Source: Desulfovibrio sp. (GTDB lineage: Bacteria > Desulfobacterota > Desulfovibrionia > Desulfovibrionales > Desulfovibrionaceae). Taken from it: a DNA stretch of 34,428 nucleotides. Below, piece after piece: positions 8,449 to 16,339 of the stretch; the first letter of the stretch is position 1, and each line of letters starts with the position of its first letter. The notes below the pieces were generated by a model. It saw only the letters and a program-made list of their open reading frames with translations. It ran no database searches and was not told the DNA's origin. Both the position numbers and the translations under genes were made by a program. The DNA lies in the NCBI GenBank assembly GCA_031279825.1, contig JAITHT010000030.1, forward strand, positions 1 through 34,428, in the 5' to 3' direction.

Positions 8449-9597
8449 TCACCGTATCCGGGCGCAACGTTGCAGCAGGACATAATCGGCTATGGTAAGG
8501 GCCGCCATGGCCTTGATCACGGGGACAATGCGCGGGATGGCCGAAATGTCGTGCCTGCCGCCTATGGCGATATCGACCGGTCTGCCTTCAGGAGTGATGG
8601 TGGACTGCTTCATGGCGATGGAAGAAATGGGCTTGACGGCGACGGTCATCGCGAGGGGCGCGCCGTTGCTCAGACCGCCGAGCACTCCGCCGGCTTTATT
8701 GTCGGCAAAGACGTAACCCGCGCCGCCGGGCAGGACGCCCGAGGCGGGGATAAGAGCGGAGGCGCCCGGAGAGGCGGCGCCCGGCGGTGTAAAGGGCAGG
8801 CAGGCGTCGTTATTGATGCTGCCGGTCAGACGGGCCGAGGCGAAACCGTATCCGGCCTCTACGCCTTTAACCGCGCCGATTCCCATGAAAGCGTACGCCA
8901 ACCGGGCGTCAAGCTTGTCAAAGACGGGTTCGCCGAGGCCCGCGGGCAGGCCGAAAGCCATGATCCGCACAAGGCCGCCCAGCGTGTCGCCGGCTTTTTT
9001 CACCGTATTGACCCTCTTTTCCCACAGCGGAACAGTGGCTTCGTCCGGACAAAAAAAGGGACGAAGCGCCGCCCCGGGCACGTCCGTCAAAGGAGCGGGG
9101 ATGCCCCCCAGTTCGCAGGCGCAGGCCAGAATACTGATTCCCCGCGTTTCCAGAAATTTCAGGGCGATGGCTCCGCCGGCCACCCGGCTGAGGGTTTCCC
9201 TGCCCGATGAGCGGCCGCCGCCGCGATGATCCCGCATGCCGTACTTAACGAGAAAACCGAGATCCGCATGGCCGGGGCGCAGCACATCAGCCAGAGCGTC
9301 GTAATCGGCGGAACGCTGATTCGTGTTCTCCACATGAAAGGCGATCGGCGTGCCGCTTGTCTTGCCCGCGAAGACGCCGGAAAGCAGGCGAATCCTGTCG
9401 GGCTCGTTGCGGGCGGTATCCGCGCCGCCGCCCTTTTCGCCGCCGCCCGGCCGGCGAAGATCCAGTTCTTTCTGTATATCCTCCTCGCTGAGTTCAAGCC
9501 CCGCGGGGCAGCCGTCCACAACGCCGCCAAGGCCCGGTCCGTGGGATTCTCCGTAGGTGGTCAGGCGGAAGACGCGCCCGAAAGTATTGCCGCTCAT
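8449..9597 (-). CDS. aroC: Chorismate synthase
   Basis: A 382-aa enzyme converting 5-enolpyruvylshikimate-3-phosphate to chorismate with reduced FMN. Signatures are clear: GNTFGRVFRLTTYGESHG at the N-terminus, RPGHAD, and RDHRGGGRSSGRET with the conserved arginines and serines. Further on come GVEAGYGFASARLTGS and a C-terminal RHDISAIPRIVPV segment. There is one long insertion-like alanine/glycine/proline-rich stretch near residues 268-290 (PPGAASPGASALIPASGVLP), where the family normally has a shorter loop. The ATG overlaps the stop of aroK by 4 bp, so the two are coupled in one operon. Confidence 0.96.
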   Translation of the reverse strand: MSGNTFGRVFRLTTYGESHGPGLGGVVDGCPAGLELSEEDIQKELDLRRPGGGEKGGGADTARNEPDRIRLLSGVFAGKTSGTPIAFHVENTNQRSADYDALADVLRPGHADLGFLVKYGMRDHRGGGRSSGRETLSRVAGGAIALKFLETRGISILACACELGGIPAPLTDVPGAALRPFFCPDEATVPLWEKRVNTVKKAGDTLGGLVRIMAFGLPAGLGEPVFDKLDARLAYAFMGIGAVKGVEAGYGFASARLTGSINNDACLPFTPPGAASPGASALIPASGVLPGGAGYVFADNKAGGVLGGLSNGAPLAMTVAVKPISSIAMKQSTITPEGRPVDIAIGGRHDISAIPRIVPVIKAMAALTIADYVLLQRCARIR

Positions 9598-10235
9598 GAG
9601 GCTTCCTTATGTATCGCGCCCGACAGACGCATAATGCTCCGCGCCACGGCGTCGGGCGGCGGCGCGGCGTCTATGCTGTGGTGGGCGGTTTGCCTGTAAA
9701 GGAGTTCGCGTTCTTCAAGGATTTGGGAAATTTCCTCCAAAAGAGAGGCGCCGGTCAGGGAAGGACGCCGCCGCGAGTCGCGTCGGCGTTTCAGGCGGGC
9801 ATACAGGCGGTCAATCGGGGTGGAGAGGTGGATGACGGTGCCCGCGGCGCGCATATATACCCGATTGGCTTCGGCCAGAATTATGCCGCCGCCCGTGGAG
9901 ATAACGCCGCCGTTCGTTCCGGTGGGGCCGTGACGGCGCGTCATGTCGGCGGCATCGGGAGCTCCTTGTATCGCGGCGGCGGGGGGGGCCTCGTCCGGCG
10001 CATGCCGCCCGGCTCGGAACACGGCTTCGGCCAGGGCGCGGGATTCGCGCGCCCGAAACGCCGCCCAGCCCTCATCGTCGACGATGTCGGCGATGGAGCG
10101 TCCCGCTTCGGCCGTAACCATATCGTCGGTATCGTAAAAGGGCAGGTTCAGGCTTCGGGCCACTAATGATCCGACCGTGCTTTTACCCGATCCGCGCGGG
10201 CCGATCAAAAAAAGCGTCAACGTTTCCTGGCGCAT
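9594..10235 (-). CDS. aroK: Shikimate kinase with internal insertion
   Basis: Phosphorylates shikimate to shikimate-3-phosphate. The Walker A GPRGSGKST lies at residues 12-20. The shikimate-binding FYDTDD segment follows, then STGGGII and a LID-region RRRDSRRRPSL. The frame opens at 10340, but the ATG at 10235 fits the family N-terminus (MRQETLTLFLIG). The protein is 213 aa, against about 170 usually. The excess is mostly one stretch of roughly 33 residues (from RHAPDEAPP to TGTNGG) placed just before STGGGII. All catalytic motifs survive, so the enzyme is probably active. It is translated as a pair with aroC. Confidence 0.93.
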   Translation of the reverse strand: MRQETLTLFLIGPRGSGKSTVGSLVARSLNLPFYDTDDMVTAEAGRSIADIVDDEGWAAFRARESRALAEAVFRAGRHAPDEAPPAAAIQGAPDAADMTRRHGPTGTNGGVISTGGGIILAEANRVYMRAAGTVIHLSTPIDRLYARLKRRRDSRRRPSLTGASLLEEISQILEERELLYRQTAHHSIDAAPPPDAVARSIMRLSGAIHKEAS

Positions 10236-10373
10236 GGGACTCCATTGCCGTAAAGGAGGCTGAGCGGAAAACGGTTCCCCGCGGCCGGCGATGCAAGGGG
10301 AGCGGCGCGGGCGGCCGGCACGGTCCCCTGTCGGCGGCAATGCTCATTTACAAAAAACCTGTCGGATAATTTC

Positions 10374-10402
10374 TTTACATCAACCGGGAGGAAATATAGA
10401 AT
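10374..10402 (+). promoter_or_regulatory. Putative sigma-70 promoter of hom
   Basis: TTTACA (10374-10379), a 17-nt spacer and TAGAAT (10397-10402), five of six matches at each hexamer, in an AT-rich patch about 130 nt upstream of the hom start. Predicted by eye only. Confidence 0.45.
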
Positions 10403-10421
10403 AAATATTTTTATTAGGCAA
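10393..10421 (-). promoter_or_regulatory. Putative sigma-70 promoter of aroK-aroC
   Basis: On the minus strand, TTGCCT (plus 10416-10421), a 17-nt spacer and TATATT (plus 10393-10398). It overlaps the divergent hom promoter candidate, so the two could not be occupied by RNA polymerase at once. Predicted by eye only. Confidence 0.4.
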
Positions 10422-10532
10422 AAGGTAACTTGGGGTATTTTCGATAAACACTTGTTCCGCGCAGCGCGCGCCGAAAAAACGGGACTTTCGGCGTCTCATG
10501 CGCGGCGGCGGATTCACTGTAAGGCAGGCGGT

Positions 10533-11897
10533 ATGGCAGAACCCTCTCTTGCTCCCCTTATGCTCGGTATCGCCGGATTCGGCACGGTGGCTTCCGGCCT
10601 TGTGCGCATCCTCACGGAAAACAGGGAGGCGATTTTTGCCCGCGCCGGCCGCGATATTCGCGTCAAGCGCATTCTGGTGCGCGACCCCGGCCGTCAGCGC
10701 GCCGTGTCTGTTCCTGAAGGCGCCGCTTTGACCACGCGTATGGAAGATTTGTTCGAGGACGCGGATATCGACGTGGTGGTCGAACTTATGGGCGGCGTGG
10801 ATATTCCTCTGCTCCTGCTCGAGCGTTCCCTTGGCGCGGGCAAGCATGTGGTCACGGCGAACAAGGCTCTGCTGGCGGAAACCGGCAACCGGCTTTTTGC
10901 CCTGGCGGCGGAAAAAAACCTTCATCTGGCTTATGAGGCCGGCGTATGCGGCGGCATCCCCATTGTTCAGACCCTGCGCGACGGCCTCACGGCCAACCGT
11001 ATTCAGACGCTGGTAGGCATACTTAACGGCACGAGCAATTATATTCTCTCGGAAATGAGCACCAAAGGCATGGCCTTTGATCAGGCCCTGAAGCAAGCCC
11101 AGGCGCTCGGCTATGCCGAGGCGGATCCGACCCTGGATATAGAGGGGATTGACGCCGCCCATAAACTGGCTCTGCTTATCCGTTTGGCCTGGGGCGTGGA
11201 TTATCCCTGTTCGCGCTTGTCCGTGCGGGGCATCTCCGGAGTGAGCCCGCTTGATATTGCCCATGCCCGCGAATTCGGCTACCGGATCAAGCTGTTGGGC
11301 CATGCCCGGCTTGTGGGGGATTGCGCTCGGGACAGCGGCATTGAGGCCGGAGTCCGTCCTACTCTGGTACATGAATCCCTGCTGCTGGCCAGAGTGGGCG
11401 GAGCTTACAACGCCGTGCGCGTGGAGGGCGACGCCGTCGGTTCCGTTTTCCTGCACGGCCGGGGAGCGGGCGATATGCCCACAGGCAGCGCCGTAGCCGC
11501 CGATATTGTGAGCATCGCCAGGGGGGCCGGGCCCAACAACACCGGATTCGTCCGCCCGGCTCTTCCCGGGCCGGCCCGAATCATCCCGCCTCTTGAAACG
11601 TACAGCCGTTTTTATATACGCCTGATGGTGTCCGACACTCCCGGGGTTTTGCGGGATATCGCCGCCGTTATGGCCGAAAACGGCATTTCCATCGCCCAGG
11701 TGATCCAAAAGGATCAGGCGGGCGGCTCATACGGCGGGGAGGCCGGAGACGGGCGGGCGGCGCCTGGGGTGCCTCTTATCATCATGACTCATGAAGCCTA
11801 TGCCGCCGGCGTATACAAGGCTCTGCGGACCCTGACGGACTCGGTCGTGGTGCATGAGCCTCCCGTGCACTATCCGGTGCTGGTCAAACGAAGTTGA
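10533..11897 (+). CDS. hom: Homoserine dehydrogenase
   Basis: A 454-aa enzyme reducing aspartate semialdehyde to homoserine, the branch to threonine and methionine. It has an N-terminal NAD(P)-binding fold (LGIAGFGTVASGLV), VTANKALLA, and the catalytic-domain signature GILNGTSNYILSEM. YAEADPTLDIEGIDAAHKLALL follows. The C-terminal ACT domain begins near FYIRLMVSDTPGVLRDIAAVMAENGISI and usually mediates feedback control by threonine. A glycine-rich insert (GGSYGGEAGDGRAAPG) interrupts the ACT domain. I chose the ATG at 10533 because AAGGCAGGCGG precedes it and the family N-terminus begins there; the frame is open from 10452. It is transcribed divergently from aroK. Confidence 0.96.
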   Translation: MAEPSLAPLMLGIAGFGTVASGLVRILTENREAIFARAGRDIRVKRILVRDPGRQRAVSVPEGAALTTRMEDLFEDADIDVVVELMGGVDIPLLLLERSLGAGKHVVTANKALLAETGNRLFALAAEKNLHLAYEAGVCGGIPIVQTLRDGLTANRIQTLVGILNGTSNYILSEMSTKGMAFDQALKQAQALGYAEADPTLDIEGIDAAHKLALLIRLAWGVDYPCSRLSVRGISGVSPLDIAHAREFGYRIKLLGHARLVGDCARDSGIEAGVRPTLVHESLLLARVGGAYNAVRVEGDAVGSVFLHGRGAGDMPTGSAVAADIVSIARGAGPNNTGFVRPALPGPARIIPPLETYSRFYIRLMVSDTPGVLRDIAAVMAENGISIAQVIQKDQAGGSYGGEAGDGRAAPGVPLIIMTHEAYAAGVYKALRTLTDSVVVHEPPVHYPVLVKRS

Positions 11898-11978
11898 AAA
11901 GAGTTTTTCGTACCGTGTGACGGTTACATGTATGCCTCCGGCGGCCGGGGGTTCCGTGCCTGGAGCCGGCCGGGGGAA

Positions 11979-12135
11979 ATCCAAGTGAGGTAGCGAAGCC
12001 CTTCAGGGCTTCGCGTCTTGCGCTTGGGAGGGGTCCCAACCCCTCCCAAGCTTCCGCCCCGGAAAGAAACCCCGCCCTTCAGGGCGGGGTCGGGGCTATA
12101 TGGCCTTGCGGCCGGGGTTTCAGACCACAAAGGAA
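11979..12135 (+). repeat. Hairpin-rich interspersed repeat, copy B
   Basis: Nearly identical to copy A over its length: GTAGCGAAGCCC/GGGCTTCGC, GCTTGGGAGGGG/CCCCTCCCAAGC with a different loop (TCCCAA), CCCCGCCC/GGGCGGGG, then GGCC/GGCC with loop TTGC, ending CAGACCACAAAGGAA. It occupies most of the 362-bp gap between the convergent ends of hom and lpxI. The rest of that gap holds a CCGGCC-type imperfect hairpin at about 11940-11972 and a CTCCGTACGTACGGGAG palindrome near 12233-12251, but no gene. No inverted right end follows this copy. Confidence 0.85.
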
Positions 12136-12259
12136 ATGAGGGAATACTCTTACGGTATTTGACCGGGATGCCGGACACACTCCGACGCGGCCGGAGGGCA
12201 AAAAGGCGTAGGGTTACCATGCCCTGAGGATGCCTCCGTACGTACGGGAGCCCTGGCGG

Positions 12260-13099
12260 TCACGACGGGGGCATTTCCGGAAAATCGCCGTTGTCGGCGG
12301 GGAGGCCGACAACGGCGATGGAGTGTTCGCAGGCGGTGTCGAGGGCGGCCTGCCGATCGAAAAAGAGGGTTTTCTCCGCTTCAAAGGCCAGACAGGCGTA
12401 GCGGTATCCGGCGAGCAGCGCGATGGTGCCGGCGCCGATGCTCGGCAGATCGAGGCGATCGTCCTGGCCGGGCTTGAGGACTTTGACGGCGGTACAGCCG
12501 GAACCGCCGAGTTCCCCGCCGCGGATCAGCGTGGCGTCGGTGCCTTCCATGGCTTCCACCGCGACGACGATGCCGCTGCGCACCACCACGCACTGGCCGA
12601 TATCCAGCGCGCCGAGGCTTTTGGCGATGTTCCAGCCGAAGCGGATATCCCGCCAGGTGTCGGGCCGGGGTCTGTGTTTGCCGAGGACGCCGACGGGGCC
12701 GCGCAGATTCGGCACAAGGCGTTCGGGCCGCACCACGGTGATGCCTTCGCTGTGCAGTTCGTCCGCCACGGCGCGCAGGACGGCGTCGTCCCCCTTGTTC
12801 CTTTTGAGTTGAAAAAGCAGCCTGGCCGCGCGCATGTCCGGGCGCAGATCGAGGGCCTTGGGCTTGCTGACGGCTCCGGCCATGCAGACGGATCGCGCGT
12901 GGTGCCGCTTGAAGAAGGCGATGAGCGCGCCGAGTTGTCCCAGATGGAGCATGGTAAAGGCGTCGGCTTCGGCGGCGAGGGCGTCGTCGGTATTGCCGTG
13001 AAAGCCGCAGATGACGACGCGCAGGCCGTCGCGTTTCGCCCCCCGGGCCACGAGAAAGGGAAACTGGCCGGAACCGGCGATGATGCCGATGGTGTCCAT
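12260..13099 (-). CDS. lpxI: UDP-2,3-diacylglucosamine pyrophosphatase LpxI
   Basis: A 279-aa member of the LpxI (DUF1009) family. It hydrolyses UDP-2,3-diacylglucosamine to lipid X in lipid A synthesis, replacing LpxH. Signatures are IGIIAGSGQFPFLVA at the N-terminus, HLGQLGALIAFFKRH and AGAVSKPKAL. Downstream are GWNIAKSLGALDIGQCVVV and the C-terminal KPGQDDRLDLPSIGAGTI and LAFEAEKTLFFD. I chose the ATG at 13099 because AAGGAAACC lies just upstream; two earlier in-frame ATGs (13120, 13132) lack this. It is last in the skp-lpxD-fabZ-lpxA-lpxI series. Confidence 0.94.
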   Translation of the reverse strand: MDTIGIIAGSGQFPFLVARGAKRDGLRVVICGFHGNTDDALAAEADAFTMLHLGQLGALIAFFKRHHARSVCMAGAVSKPKALDLRPDMRAARLLFQLKRNKGDDAVLRAVADELHSEGITVVRPERLVPNLRGPVGVLGKHRPRPDTWRDIRFGWNIAKSLGALDIGQCVVVRSGIVVAVEAMEGTDATLIRGGELGGSGCTAVKVLKPGQDDRLDLPSIGAGTIALLAGYRYACLAFEAEKTLFFDRQAALDTACEHSIAVVGLPADNGDFPEMPPS

Positions 13100-13198
13100 A
13101 TAAGGTTTCCTTGACGCCATACCGCGCCGCACGGCGGGGAATCCTGCATGCGTAACGGGCTTTGCGGCCGAAGCGGGCGCGTCACCCCGGCGGCGCGT

Positions 13199-14005
13199 TT
13201 ATTCCTTGACGTCCGGGGAACGGGCGACGGGCAGCACGCCGCGGGGACTTTCCCGGATAAAGGCGATCAGTTCCATGACCTCGGGCACATGGGCGAAATC
13301 CCGCGATGCCTTGTCCAGCGCCTCCTGCCGGGACAATTCGGACAGCCAGACAAGGCGGAAGGCGGAGCGGACGGCCGTGATCACGGCCGAATCCAACTTG
13401 AGGCGGCGCAATCCCACGAGATTGGGCCCGTGTACGCCGGCGCGGCTGCCCACCGCCAGCATGTAGGGCGGCAGATCCAGACTTATGCCGGTCATGCCGC
13501 CGATAAAGGCGTGTCGGCCGATGCGGCAGAACTGGTGTACGGCCGAAAGGCCGCCGACGACGGCCCCGTCGAAAAGGGTGACGTGTCCGGCGAGGGTGGC
13601 GGCATTGGACATGATAATGCGGTTATGCAGGATGCAGTCGTGGGCTATGTGGCAATAGGCCATGATCAGGTTGTGGCTGCCCACCCGCGTGACGCCGCCG
13701 CCGCCGTCGGTCCCCCTGTGCAGGGAGGCGAATTCGCGGATGGTGTTGTTGTCGCCTATTTCAAGGCGCGAAACCTCGCCCGCGAACTTGAGATCCTGGG
13801 GAAGGCCGCCGACCACGGCGTGCGAATGGACGGTATTGCCGCTTCCCATGGACGTGTAGCGTTTGATGGAGGCGAAGGCGTGGATGGCGCAGCCGTCGCC
13901 GATGACGACGTCGTCTTCGATAAGGGCGCAGGGGCCGACGCTGACGTCGCGGCCAAGCTCGGCCTTTGGGGAAACAAAGGCGGAAGGATGGATGGAGGCC
14001 GTCAT
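13199..14005 (-). CDS. lpxA: UDP-N-acetylglucosamine acyltransferase LpxA
   Basis: Adds a 3-hydroxyacyl chain from ACP to UDP-GlcNAc, the first step of lipid A synthesis, in the cytoplasm. It is a 268-aa left-handed beta-helix protein. Hexapeptide repeats run from IHPSAFVSPKAELGRDVSV onward. The catalytic-histidine region is NLIMAYCHIAHDCILHN and the GGLSAVHQFCRIG motif is typical of LpxA. A C-terminal helical domain carries GLRRLKLD. The start at 14005 overlaps the fabZ stop by 4 bp (ATGA). The frame opens upstream at 14125 but that lies inside fabZ. Confidence 0.95.
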   Translation of the reverse strand: MTASIHPSAFVSPKAELGRDVSVGPCALIEDDVVIGDGCAIHAFASIKRYTSMGSGNTVHSHAVVGGLPQDLKFAGEVSRLEIGDNNTIREFASLHRGTDGGGGVTRVGSHNLIMAYCHIAHDCILHNRIIMSNAATLAGHVTLFDGAVVGGLSAVHQFCRIGRHAFIGGMTGISLDLPPYMLAVGSRAGVHGPNLVGLRRLKLDSAVITAVRSAFRLVWLSELSRQEALDKASRDFAHVPEVMELIAFIRESPRGVLPVARSPDVKE

Positions 14006-14487
14006 TGCAGACTTTCCCTGGAGACCACGGCGGCGGTGAGTTCCGCTTCGGCGGCGAGGGATTCGCCCACGCGCGCCGAGCAGCGGACCTTGTAGACGTT
14101 GAGTTTCCGGCGGAGAAGCTCGCAATGCAAATCGAGCCTGTCGCCGGGGATCACGGGCTTGCGGAAGCGCGCGTTCTCAATGCCGGCGAAAAGAAACAGC
14201 GAGGAGGCGGGCATGTCTCCTCCTTCTCCCGACAGCACGAGCAGGGCGCTCGCCTGGGCCATGGCTTCGACGATAAGGACGCCGGGCATGACCGGTTGTT
14301 CGGGAAAATGGCCATGGAAAAAGGGTTCGTTGACGCTTACGCACTTATAGGCGTCAATGTGCCGCAGGGGCTCGAAAGCCACCACCCGGTCCACCAGCAG
14401 AAAGGGGTAACGGTGCGGCAGAAAGGAGAGGATGCGCTGAATGTTCATGACGGCGCAGAGCGCTTCCGCCGTTTGCCGATCGCTCAT
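14002..14487 (-). CDS. fabZ: 3-hydroxyacyl-ACP dehydratase FabZ
   Basis: A 161-aa hot-dog-fold dehydratase of fatty acid elongation. The signature HRYPFLLVDRV is followed by FFHGHFPEQPVMPGVLIVEAMAQ, which contains the catalytic histidine and glutamate. Its length is typical (about 150-160 aa). It overlaps lpxD upstream and lpxA downstream by 4 bp each. The enzyme competes with LpxA and LpxD for 3-hydroxyacyl-ACP, so coupling of the three probably balances phospholipid and lipid A supply. Confidence 0.96.
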   Translation of the reverse strand: MSDRQTAEALCAVMNIQRILSFLPHRYPFLLVDRVVAFEPLRHIDAYKCVSVNEPFFHGHFPEQPVMPGVLIVEAMAQASALLVLSGEGGDMPASSLFLFAGIENARFRKPVIPGDRLDLHCELLRRKLNVYKVRCSARVGESLAAEAELTAAVVSRESLQ

Positions 14488-15551
14488 GGCGTTTCCTCGT
14501 CGCTGGTTGGTGCGGTATCCGGGAAGCGGGCCAGCAGTTGTTCCATCCCGGCCAGTTTTTTTTCAAGCCGCCGTATCCGTTTGTCAAGTTCCGGCAATTT
14601 GGGCAGCAGGACGGCGGCGCGCATGAACGTGCCGCTTTCCATAAAGGGGCTGCCGCTGCCGCTGACGCCTTGAGGGATGTCCTTGGGCACTCCGGCCTGC
14701 GGGCCGACGGTAACGTCGTCGCCGATGGAGAGGTGCCCGGCGATGCCGGCCTGTCCGGCCATGGTGACGCGGTCGCCTACCTTGGTGCTGCCGGCTATGC
14801 CCACTTGCGAGATGATCAGACAGTGTTCGCCGAGACTGACGTTGTGGCCGATCTGCACCAGATTGTCCAGCTTGCTCTCCTTGCCGATGCGGGTGGCGCC
14901 CAGTGTGGAGCGGTCAACGCAGGTATTGGCGCCGATATCGACGCCGTCCGCCAGAACGACCGTGCCTATTTGCGGAATTTTCCGCATGGCGCCGTCCGCG
15001 CGCACGAATCCGAAACCTTCGGTGCCGATAACCGCGCCGGCATTGATCACGCATGCCGCCCCCAGGGTTACGCCGGCCAGAATGACGGCATTGGGGTACA
15101 GCACGCAGTCCGGCCCGATCGCGCAGTCTTCGCCCACATAGACGCCGGGGTAGAGCACGCAGCCGGGAGAGAGGGAACTGCGCGCGCCCACGTGGGCGTG
15201 CGGATGGATGGCGCAGCCCTTGCCGACCTCAGCCGTTGGGTGGACCACGGCCAGCTCGCTGACGCCCGTAAAGGGCTCGGGCTTGCGGACGAAGAAAGAA
15301 GCGGCCCTGGCAAAGTCCAGATACGGATTGGCGCTGATCAGGGCCGTGCGCGCCATGTGGGCGAATTCTTCCGCGATGATCACGGCGCAGGCTTTTGTCC
15401 CGGCGAGAAAAGGCGCGTACCTGGGGTTGGACAGAAAGCTGACGTCGCTCTCCCCGGCCTCCTCAAGGGTTTGCAGGCCGCTGAATTCCCTGTCTTCTCC
15501 CCTCAGGCGCATACCGAGACGCCCGGCCAGTTCGGAAAGTCGCAATGCCAT
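14484..15551 (-). CDS. lpxD: UDP-3-O-(3-hydroxyacyl)glucosamine N-acyltransferase LpxD
   Basis: A 355-aa enzyme adding the N-linked acyl chain in lipid A synthesis. The N-terminal LpxD domain (LSELAGRLGMRLRGED, SDVSFLSNPRYAPFL) precedes a long hexapeptide-repeat beta-helix (HPTAEVGKGCAIHPHAHVGA onward). The DNLVQIGHNVSLGEHCLI segment contains the catalytic-histidine region. A C-terminal helix (LPELDKRIRRLEKKLAGMEQ) is usual for LpxD trimers. It follows skp by 11 bp and overlaps fabZ by 4 bp. Confidence 0.96.
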   Translation of the reverse strand: MALRLSELAGRLGMRLRGEDREFSGLQTLEEAGESDVSFLSNPRYAPFLAGTKACAVIIAEEFAHMARTALISANPYLDFARAASFFVRKPEPFTGVSELAVVHPTAEVGKGCAIHPHAHVGARSSLSPGCVLYPGVYVGEDCAIGPDCVLYPNAVILAGVTLGAACVINAGAVIGTEGFGFVRADGAMRKIPQIGTVVLADGVDIGANTCVDRSTLGATRIGKESKLDNLVQIGHNVSLGEHCLIISQVGIAGSTKVGDRVTMAGQAGIAGHLSIGDDVTVGPQAGVPKDIPQGVSGSGSPFMESGTFMRAAVLLPKLPELDKRIRRLEKKLAGMEQLLARFPDTAPTSDEETP

Positions 15552-15562
15552 GTTCGCCGCCG

Positions 15563-16117
15563 TTATTTGCCGGCAGGGGAAGCCTCGCCCTTAGCGGCGT
15601 CCTTGGCGTCCGCGGGGGTGGCTTTGGCCTTTTTCCATTGTTCATTGGTTTCGGCCAGCATCGCGGCGGTGACGTCGATCGCGGTGTCCGCGTAAACGGT
15701 CGCCGAGCTGTCGAAAACGGCGAGGTAGCCCCGTTTGAGGGAGAGTTCTTTGGCCGCGGCGGTGACGACGGCGTCAATCTCCGTGCGCAGGCGCGCTTCG
15801 TCGGCCTGGAACACACGCACGAAGGCCTGCGCCTTTTCCGTATATTCCCGGTTCATCTTGTTGAGTTCCGCCTGCTGTTTCTCAGTGGCCTTGCCTTTTA
15901 TCGACGCTATTTTCTTTTCAAGGGTCTCGCGCTGTTTTTCGAGGGAGGTCTTTTGCTCCCCGAATTTTTTTTCCATGGAGATTTTGGCTTCCCGCAGGGC
16001 GTCGCATTCCGTGACGACCTTCTGGACGTTGAAAACGGCGATGCCCGCCGGTTCCGCATGGGCGGCGGCGGCGAAAAACAGGGCATAACACAGGGTCACG
16101 GAGGCGAGCGTACGCAT
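15563..16117 (-). CDS. skp: Periplasmic chaperone, OmpH/Skp family
   Basis: A 184-aa exported protein. It has a signal peptide (residues 1 to about 21, ending AAHA) followed by IAVFNVQKVV. A long charged coiled coil (EKKFGEQKTSLEKQRETLEKK onward) comes next, then the conserved YLAVFDSSATVYADTAIDVT segment. Skp trimers hold unfolded outer-membrane proteins in the periplasm on their way to the Bam complex. An alanine/lysine-rich tail ends the protein. It lies directly upstream of lpxD, a standard arrangement; bamA, its usual upstream neighbour, is absent and amiC is there instead. Confidence 0.92.
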   Translation of the reverse strand: MRTLASVTLCYALFFAAAAHAEPAGIAVFNVQKVVTECDALREAKISMEKKFGEQKTSLEKQRETLEKKIASIKGKATEKQQAELNKMNREYTEKAQAFVRVFQADEARLRTEIDAVVTAAAKELSLKRGYLAVFDSSATVYADTAIDVTAAMLAETNEQWKKAKATPADAKDAAKGEASPAGK

Positions 16118-16285
16118 GGAGCATCTCCTTTGGGAGCGATGTTTATGGTGTTTCGGTCCACAGCCGGATCTATCCGCCGGCTGACTCCGTCCCGGCTTCT
16201 CCGCGCCGGGCGGATCGCCTCCTCCCTGAAGGAAAGGCTTACCGGAAAGGCAGGCACGATCATCGCGGCTGTTCCGGGTGCGAGT

Positions 16286-16314
16286 GACATAGCCTTATGC
16301 GCCGGCGGAGTCAA
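16286..16314 (-). promoter_or_regulatory. Weak promoter candidate for skp-lpx genes
   Basis: On the minus strand, TTGACT (plus 16309-16314), 17 nt and TATGTC (plus 16286-16291) in the 222-bp gap between amiC and skp. The -35 is good and the -10 poor. The gap shows no gene. Confidence 0.25.
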
Positions 16315-16339
16315 GATTGCCCCGAACGCCGCTCAAGGT

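Noticed and set aside
8246-8467. A 73-aa frame between aroC and yicC
   Set aside because: It overlaps the aroC terminator and both flanking genes, and no family signature is seen.
10380-11708. A 442-aa open frame on the minus strand
   Set aside because: Antisense to hom; no recognisable motif and a shadow-like composition.
12137-12163. Micro-ORF starting right after the copy B tail (ATGAGGGAATACTC)
   Set aside because: It stops after eight codons and has no counterpart after the other copies, so it is probably chance.
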